In this document: positions 1-8,100 of the stretch, in pieces
Numbering within the stretch: position 1 is the stretch's first letter
Layout: the number at the start of each line of letters is the position of its first letter
From: Hyphochytrium catenoides
Taxonomy: Eukaryota; Sar; Hyphochytriomycetes; Hyphochytriales; Hyphochytriaceae
Reading direction: 5' to 3'
Length of the DNA: 10,951 nt
Assembly: GCA_900088475.1 (NCBI GenBank)
Contig: FLMG01000473.1
Span: 1-10,951 of the forward strand
The notes under the pieces: model-generated
The model's database searches: none
What the model was told of the DNA's origin: nothing
The model's input: the letters and a program-made list of their open reading frames with translations, nothing else
Translations under genes and position numbers: made by a program

Positions 1-1679
1 TTTCGTGTGTTCTCATCCTCGCTCCAGGGGGATGACTGCAGTTGCTCAGTAACGAACAGAGGAGGAGGCGGCATCAGCTGCTGCGCCCGCTGCACTCAGC
101 TCACCACCAGCGGCCGATCACCGAGAAGCTTGCTTGCTGGGCATCCTGCTGCTGGCTTTGAGAGCCTAGCAGCAGGACGGATGTCGTGGTAGGCCGCCCA
201 GTCAGGGTTTGCGGGCTTGGACGCTTTGTTACTACCTCAGAGATGGGCTAGCGAGCCCTGCATTGGTGAGGAGGAGGACGGAGGAGGAGTGGAGAGGCTT
301 AACGCATCCTAGTGCTACAATGATGACGACGAAGCCAGCTACACTTCTTGTCCTGAGACGAATGCATGGAAGGCAGTTATGCATGATCGGGCGAGGCATT
401 CTACTTGGGCCCACTTTCTTAGCAAGGAAAGACATCACGTAGAATACCTATTCAGGGTGAAGAAGGGGTCTTAATAATGAGAGAGCTTGTTAACAGCACT
501 ATGCCAGGGGTTTCAGACCCGCTGCTGATGAAAGAAGCTGATGATCAGAAGAAGAGATTTCTCCAAGTAGGTAAATCCTCCCTGTTCCCTCCTTACGCAG
601 CTGCTCAAAATGGGCTGAAGCTTCTTCAAGAGGGCTGCTTGTTCCCATAGAAAGTCTGGATGAGGAGCTTGTTAGAAACACAACCAGTCGGTTTATGCAA
701 GGCATGCGAAGAGCACCTTGTACGCAAACTGTGCAGGTCATTCTAAGGCCGTAGGCAAGCAAGTTGCCAGTCGAACAAGGCTCTTTTAGCACTTCTCACT
801 GTTCAAAGATGTCGAAGAAGCCACGCAGACCTTTGCCTCTGCATTAAGAAGCTAATCCTATAAGATAGCTGTCGTGATGTCCGTTTATCGAAGCTGTATA
901 GAGCTCTCCTCAGCGGGAAAACTCTTCAAACATATGGCACCTACTTTAAAGAGGGGCTCGAGGTAGTGAGTAGTATTGTTGAAGACGCTCCTCAATGGGT
1001 GGTTGGTTAGCCTCAATATGAATAACCCCATGACCAGCCTGGAGACCATCACGCCAGAAAATAGGGACGCACGATGCAACATCCAGAACATTGTTAAGAA
1101 GCTGCTGTCGTGAACCTGATGAGCAGCAGAAGAGTGCCTCATCTCTTGAATTGGTACATAATACACAGTAGGTGACTTGAACCCCCTGGGACATCCTACG
1201 CGTGGGTTCGGGTTGCGTCTTGATAATCAGCAGCAGTGCGAGCGAGCTCTTGTCTTCTCTTGGAAGTTCTCCCTTTTATGTTTACAGCTCAATGGCAAAT
1301 CTTCTTACGGTTTACAGGTCGGTGACGGCATTGGTGTCGCTACTGTCCTCCGCCTAACGGCTTACAACGTTTCTACTTCTTGCAAGCTTCCCCTCAGCGT
1401 ATCTACCCAGACTCAATATTAAGTTGCAAGCGTCTTGGGATGCTTAGCTGGGACTGGCCTTTGTAGAAGAATCGGTAGAGGATCATTGGACCCACTGAAC
1501 GAGCTAAAATGAAAGCTCACTTCCCATTATGGACGGCACTTATAACAACCTTCATTGAAACCTCTCACTATGGAAGAGGAGACAGACCTGCCTCATCGTC
1601 CGTCCGTCCTCCCATTTATAAACGAGTCTCTTCTCTAGCCACTTAAACCCCTTCAATAGCCATCCATTTTTGAAAGTCC
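1..1679. other. Region without a supported gene; broken peptide-like frames
   Basis: No frame gives a convincing continuous gene. On the plus strand one frame runs from 7 to about 470 with in-frame stops at 190-192 and near 320, then ends in several stops at about 470-479. Further right, short plus-strand pieces lie in different frames (about 615-750, 790-855, 860-1010 and 975-1110), each ended by a stop. On the minus strand the longest pieces are 499-792 and 946-1194. Either this is non-coding DNA beyond the 3' end of the large gene, or it is a decayed gene or transposon. No splice pattern joins the pieces, and no known domain is recognisable. From about 1200 to 1679 I see nothing beyond a possible 3' UTR of the minus-strand gene. 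Confidence 0.5.
1615..1620 (-). terminator. Possible variant poly(A) signal of the large gene
   Basis: On the minus strand this reads TATAAA, about 60 nt past the predicted stop codon at 1680-1682. No canonical AATAAA was found on the minus strand near the end of the gene. TATAAA is a known weaker poly(A) variant in several eukaryotes, but a six-base match is weak evidence alone. Confidence 0.2.
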
Positions 1680-2052
1680 TTACTCGCCCTGGTTCGCACG
1701 CTTCTTGAGCTCACTCAGGAAAGAAAGCTTCGGCCCTCCTGGTCCACCAACTGGAAGACCAAAGGGAAGCTTCGGGGCGGGTGACTCTGAACAATGAGAA
1801 AGACCAATTTAGATAAAGACGCTTATAGGCAGAGAAGAGAACGGCAGCAGCTTCAGAAGAAGATTAAGTTCTCAAAAGCAGTGCAGAAGTTGAATGGACT
1901 AAACAATAGAAAGATGCGGAGTTTTGTTTAAGGACCTGAAGGAGGTTGAGCGGGGCTATTCTCTCTATCTTCTCCACCTCCTGCTCTCTTCTTGAGCTCA
2001 GCCAGGAATCCCATGGGCTTCCTACCCAGCAAAGGATGTACGGGACGCTGGT
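1680..2052 (-). other. C-terminal exons 21-22 with two FLxELKKRA motifs
   Basis: Exon 21 (2052-1936) contains GRKPMGFLAELKKRAGGG (core at 1982-2014, residues 1337-1347). Exon 22 (1786-1680) contains GGPKLSFLSELKKRANQGE (core at 1695-1730, residues 1382-1393) and ends with TAA at 1680-1682. The two cores share F-L-x-E-L-K-K-R-A and are joined by a Pro/Gly-rich linker. A short amphipathic helix of this form followed by a basic patch resembles WH2 actin-binding motifs (LLxxIxxGxxLKK), and less closely formin DAD tails. Neither assignment is proven. If intron 21 is not spliced, translation ends at TAA 1928-1930 with only the first motif. Confidence 0.7.
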
Positions 2053-5000
2053 CTGTATTATATGAAAAAGAGACAGGCAATAGGTCAATGCGTAAGCTTA
2101 GCAAACCGAGAAGGCGGCAACAGAGAGAGCTTCCAGCGAGAAAACCTTCTCTTACCATCATTGTCCTTGGTTTTCTCTTCGTTAGCCGCTCTCTCTTTGG
2201 CCAGAGTACGCTCGATCATCATCTGGACAGCCTTACTCTTTGGCTTCAGGTTCTCTAGGGGCACTGGAGGAGCCATTTCCGACGGTGCTTTTTTAGCTTC
2301 TCCGTCTTTGGGCTTCTCGTCCGCAGACGCAACGGCAGGCGTAGATGAGACAGAGGCCTTAGGTGTCGGTGCAGGAGTGCGAGGTACACCTCTAGGGCTA
2401 TTGCACAGCCCTTCAGTGAGGAACTTGAGCACTTCGGGTGCAGCCTGAATAGAGCTTCGGCGGCGTGGACGGTCTGCTACTGGAGCTAAGAAGAGAAAAA
2501 AACATAGAGTTGCGCACGGGGATAAAATCGTAGGAAGACAGGGGATTAGATTGTGAAGAGAGGGGAGGAAATGACTAACCTAGCCTTACCTTCAGCAGGG
2601 GCGGAGGGAGAAGGCACCGCCTCCCCATTACCTCCCTCCTCTGCCTTCTGCTCTAAAGCCGGAGCGGGTAAGAGAGGTTCTTTCTTCTCCTCACCGCTTG
2701 CAGGGGCAGAGGTAGATGTCTCAGGAGGTGGTGGTGTGTTTGGGGAAGCTTGTGGGCCAGAGCCTTCCTCAGTCACTGACACTCTCTTTGCTGCGAGGGC
2801 TCTGTTCATCTCCTCTTGCCTCTCCCGTGCCTCCTCCTCGACAGAAAGTTTCCTTGCAAGGCCACTCCGCTTCATTGGCTGGGGGCATGCATCGGGAGAG
2901 AACGCTGGTGGAATAGGCTGCAAGGAAGATGGGTTAGAGGGAAACAGATGCGCAGCGAGACGCCTTAAAGGAAGGAAATGCATAAAGAGACTTTAACCTT
3001 GAATAAAGATAAAAGGTTTCAGTACAATCAGCGTCATCCTTGGCTGTATCTGGGTCTTCTGCATGGCATACCTGGCCTCTGAGGTTCTCGTAAAGAGTAA
3101 TCTCAGTCTTAAACTGCTGGAAAGAGATAGGAGCGGCTGCTGCCGCTGTGTCTCCTTCCCTGACTGCGGCTTCGACCTGCTGCCTCTCTTTGAGAAGCTC
3201 GTCGTACTGCTGCTTTGCAGTGTTCCTGAAGTAGGAGAAGTACGTTAAGGCCATAGTTAGCAGGGAAACGGAGAGCAAGAGGGAGTGGAAGAGCTCTACC
3301 GAGCGAGGAATAAGCTCAACGGACTCTTTGACAGAGGTAGGAAGGACTGGCGCTCACCTGCATTGGATCACAGTGTCCTTTCCAAGCCTCTCCCTAATGA
3401 CAGCATCACGGGCATCTGAATGGAAAAAGAATGTCAAGAAGGCAAGGACGTCTTTCCATGGCAAAACAGGGCTTATAGATAGTAACGAGTAAATAAGGGA
3501 GTAGGAACAGGATCCAAATAAGGAGCCCGGGAAAGTTGATCGTCGCTGGTATTCTTGTCCAGTTAGAAGAAGGAAAGCAAGAAGAGAAAGCTCTACCAGC
3601 CGCGGCGGCATCATATTCTGCCTTGGCCTCCGGGATGAGTTTATCTTTCAGCAGCTGTAGTCTCTTTCTCCTTCCATCCTGACGCTTCTCCTGAGTCTCA
3701 AACTTTGTGAGCCGCGCCTGTATCTCTTCTTGCGTGAGATATCTACAACCGTGAGATAGGGACAGTTTAGCTCAGTTTAGTTGTACAAAGTTGTAGCGAG
3801 GTAAGAGCAGCGATAGCAGACTGGGACGGACAAATCGAATGGGCTCTCCTTGCGCACCAAGCATTTGCAGAGGAAATTGAAGTGACCAACAGGCTAGGAA
3901 GTAAGGGAAATGCAGTGCTTAAGGAGTATTGGAGTGCTATCTAGGTGCTGTTGAGAGGTAAGGAGCAGGGAACACCAAGAACGGACCTGTAGATAGCCTT
4001 TCTTCTCCTTGTCCCATCTAAAGGCAAGCATTTAACCTTTGTTCTCTTCTTTTCTTTAGGATCCCAAGGTCCGTCCACCTCCTCTTCGCAATCCTGGCGG
4101 CTCAACGCTTTCAGATGCTCAAAGAATCGAACTCGCCACTCAGCTTTCTTGCCCTCCTGCAAATTCAGCCAGTTAGGCGATGGCTTTCTAGTAGGCAGCG
4201 TTATGGTCATTTTCATCTGCTTACCTTGTCTAGTGAGAACTTGATCGGGATCATGCAGTAGATGGCACGTAACTCCACAATATCAAGCTGCTCAAAGTTC
4301 TAACAAGCAGAGAGAAAGCGTCAGCTCAAAGGATATTCAATGACGGAAACCCGAACTGGCTCCGAAGCCGCCAGCAAAGAAAGAGTTACTTTAAATGTAG
4401 CGAGAAGAGTGACAGGAAAGGACTGGACTCGACCGATGACTTGTGAGAGAGAGACAGAGAGAGACAGTGAAGAGAGAGGAGAACGAAAGTTTGTTCTTAC
4501 TTGGAAGTGCTTGGCATGTTCTCCAGCAAGGAAATTGGCGGTTGTGATGTCATCCGTGTGAGTGACAATCCAGTGCAGCAGCTTGTTCTCCTTGATATAG
4601 AAGGCAAACTCACGGGGAAAGAGGATGCCTTTCTCTCTTGGTCGGGCTTGGATGTCCTCAATAGAGAGAGAAGAAAGGTCAAGAGGAAGAAGAGAGCGCA
4701 TCTGCTGGAGGGCTGCCTCGTTCTTTTCTTTGTTCTTTTCCTAGTGAGAGCAAAGGCCACAGCGTGAGGGAGAGACACAAATTAGTTTCCCTGCTCCTTT
4801 ATACTGTCTGTCTCTGTCTGCCTGGGAGTCTCTTCCGCGTACTGTTCCTGTCTCGTTCTCTCTACCCTTCATGTGGGTCTCTAACCTTACCTTCCACTGC
4901 ATCTCTAGCTTGACCATCTCTCTCTCGTAAGAAGGTGCGCTTTTGACTCTTCCTCTCCATATTTCCATGTCGCTCAACACTTTCTGGATGTTGAAGCCGA

Positions 5001-5166
5001 CGGCACCCCATTGAGCGTGCATCTAGAGGGAACACGTTAGAGGGGTGTTAGGCAGAGGTTTAAAGCGACAACGAAAGAGAGTCAGGAGAGAGAGAGAGAG
5101 AGTGGAATAAGAGAGAGTTAGGAAGAGGGAGAGAGAGAGAGAGAGAAAAGGAGAGAGAGAGAAAAG

Positions 5167-5199
<33 letters not shown>

Positions 5200-8100
5200 A
5201 GAGAGAAAGAGAGAGAGAGAAAAGAAAAGGAAAATTAGAGGCAGGATAGAGTCAGAAGAAGGCCAGGATGCAGAGAGCTACTAACCCCTGCTATTTGCGT
5301 CTTCAACATCTTTGCTTCCTTTGCCGCGAGAGAGATGAAAGAATCTCCTTTTGCCTCGGCAAGGCGAGTCAAGGTCTTCAGGACCTTATCAAGCTCACTA
5401 TCGCGGTCCCAGTCCGGAAGGGAAGAAAACTGCAGAGAAGATGGATTCAGAGATTTACCGTTAGAGAGATAAAAGCCGAAGGCGGGCGGTGCTAGTGACA
5501 GAGCAAGGCGGTAGCTGGACAATATCGAACTTATGGAAGAAACAACGTAGAATGGCAGCAAACTGAAGGAGAGGCTGTCATAAGGAGAGATGCGCTCTTA
5601 CGAAGTTATTCATCTTGTCTTTGCACTTGATCAGCACCTCCTGCTGCTCCTCAATCTTGGCAGGTAACTCTTCAATCTGCTTAGCCATCTTTTCCTTCGC
5701 CGCCAGCTGCTCTTCCATTTGCTTCTCCAAGCCTTCTAACCTAGCGAGAAAAAGACACTGCGTCAGCAGGCTCGGAGATGGTCGGCATCACCTCTCCATA
5801 CTCTCAATTCTGTACCGTCCTTGCTCTTTCCCATCTCTACATTATGGCACTGTCTCTCTCATCTTCCACGTCTAAGTTCCCTTTTACTTACTTGGCGCTT
5901 TTCTGGAACTCCATCCCTTTCTTCAGTGCACCTTTAATGCTCTTCGTCTCCACAGAGATCATCCTCTTGATCATCAGTATCTGATCGTCAATGCCTAAGA
6001 CTGACATCTTCAGCTGTAGATACGCATCGCACTCTTTGGCAAGCGCAGTGAGCTACGTTTTAAAAAGGGAAAGGGGAATTTGCAAGGGCAGATGGTCGAC
6101 GTGCGCGGTCAGGACGAGGACAAAGATCATAGATAAAGAGGAATATTGACTAGAAGATAGATGAGAGCCATGACGAGTGTAACCTAGCGCAGCAACGAAG
6201 CCCAAGGACATAGGTATGTGTGTCTCAGACAAGAGGGGGTGAGATGAGGCGGGAGCGAGACGTGCGGGGGTGTACAATGATAAGAGGCGACCCAGAGGAG
6301 AGACGACGGCTGTGAGATGAACAGACCATGGGCAGCAGAGTTGGATCTTGAATGTCCTTAGAAAGTTTCGAACTCCTTCCCTCTTCATAGAGTAGTCGCT
6401 GGTACTCCTCCTCCGCTTTCTCTAACCGTTGGTTGGCAAGCTCAAATGCATTGCCACGGCTACTATCCACTCGCCACTGCCAGTGGAGAGAGATTGCAGA
6501 GTAATCAGGGCGAAAGCGCGTAGTGTAAAGAGTTAAGCGAGGACGAGGAGTATGCGTTAGCAGGGATCGAGGTGCTCTTTCAAGCTTCTCCCGCCTATCT
6601 CCTCCGTCTGTGGCTGCCCTTATGCTCTCTTTTCCTCTCCCCTCCTGTTCTTCTACCTCTTGGAGATCTCTACTTCTCTCTCGGTCTGTAGGTAAGGGTA
6701 GAGGTAATCTGGCCTCTGTGCTTACCTGCAACTCAGAGTCTGTTAGGCCCGTCATTTGCTTCAGAATCGCAAGCTGTGCTAGAAGGTTGGCCACTTCCTC
6801 CTTTGTGCAGTTCTCCGGATCTACAGGGATGCCGCTGGCTCCTTTTACTCTCCTTTCCCCATCCTCCGCGTCCTTTGTCTGGTAACAAGAAGATAAGAAA
6901 AAACAAGAGAGAGAAGCGAGAGAGAGAAAGAGAGAAAGAAGAGGAACAGGAGGGGACGGTAAAGACATGAAGGCGATCGAGACAGCTGTAACACTGCATA
7001 CGACACAGAGGAAACATCATGGGCAGGATGCATATCGCACAGTGATCTGAAGCAGCCCCAAGAGGACGAGGAAGGTCTCATACCCGTCTCTTGCCTCCCT
7101 CATCTAACACCTCAAAGTTGAACTTCAGATCATAGGGAGAATACTCTCCAGGTCCTCGCTCTCGGTACTGAGGCCCACGGAAATGGATATTCCGCGCAAT
7201 GTCCATCAGCATCCCCGCCTGAGAGCCATCACCGGCCGCCAAGGCGCCATGGATCTTGCCGAAGACAAAGTCCCTATATTTTATATATGTAGAGAGAGAG
7301 AGAGATGTACGAGCGTGAGAGATTAAGATAGATACAATGAAGCTATTGGCAGGGGTCAAGCTTCGAGCGAACCATTTCCAAGGGCAGTCACTTAGATGGA
7401 TGCTAAGAAGGCAAAGGACATAGAAGGGCGAGATACGTCGAGAGCATGTGGTTTGGCAGCGACAGCTAAGCAGGAGAAAGGCTACTGACTTGAACTCCTT
7501 AGGCCTGATCGCTTTCTTTACTTTGCGGTTTTTAGACGCGACAGTGTCTTTCATAAATCGCAGAGTGAAGCCATCATCCAGCACCACATAGCCAGCCGTA
7601 GAAGAGGAAGGCGCAGCAGACGCTCCTCCTACTGACAGCTGGGTGCCACTGAGACTCTTTCTTCTGACAACAGAGTTATCGGTTCCCTCTCCCGCTTCCG
7701 CAGCTCTATTGTTTGCCGTCTCAGTGCTAGAAGAGGGGGCGATGGACTTCTTCTTCTGGGCATCTGCAGTTCCCTTCTCGCCCAGAACGGCTTGCAGGGT
7801 AGAGTCTTTCATAGACTTTGGCGCTTTCGCAGTGCTCTTTCGGCGGCTCTAAAAGTAAAAGAAAGGAAGTTATATCTAGGAAGATGGGCGGATCAAATGA
7901 TAGGAAAGAGAGACAGGGAAGAGAAGAAGTGAATCGGGAAAGAGAAGGAGACTGAGAGGGAAATGCGGAGAGATGGAAGGTATGAGAGAGTGCTCGGAGC
8001 CAGAAGACACATAGAGAAGAGATACTAAGCGAAGAGAGACCAAGAAGAAAGTGGCCGAACCTCTATCTTACCTTCTCCTCCTGCGGGCGGTAGTGTCCGT

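Noticed and set aside
2553-2996. 147-codon plus-strand frame opposite exon 19
   Set aside because: It is antisense to a Pro/Ser/Ala-rich exon whose phase and splice sites fit the minus-strand gene; the frame is a shadow of biased codons.
2934-3071. Continuation of exon 18 past GTATGC
   Set aside because: The extension ends at a stop at 2934, cannot be joined in phase to exon 19, and has a good acceptor (CTTGCAG) at its end, so it was treated as intron 18.
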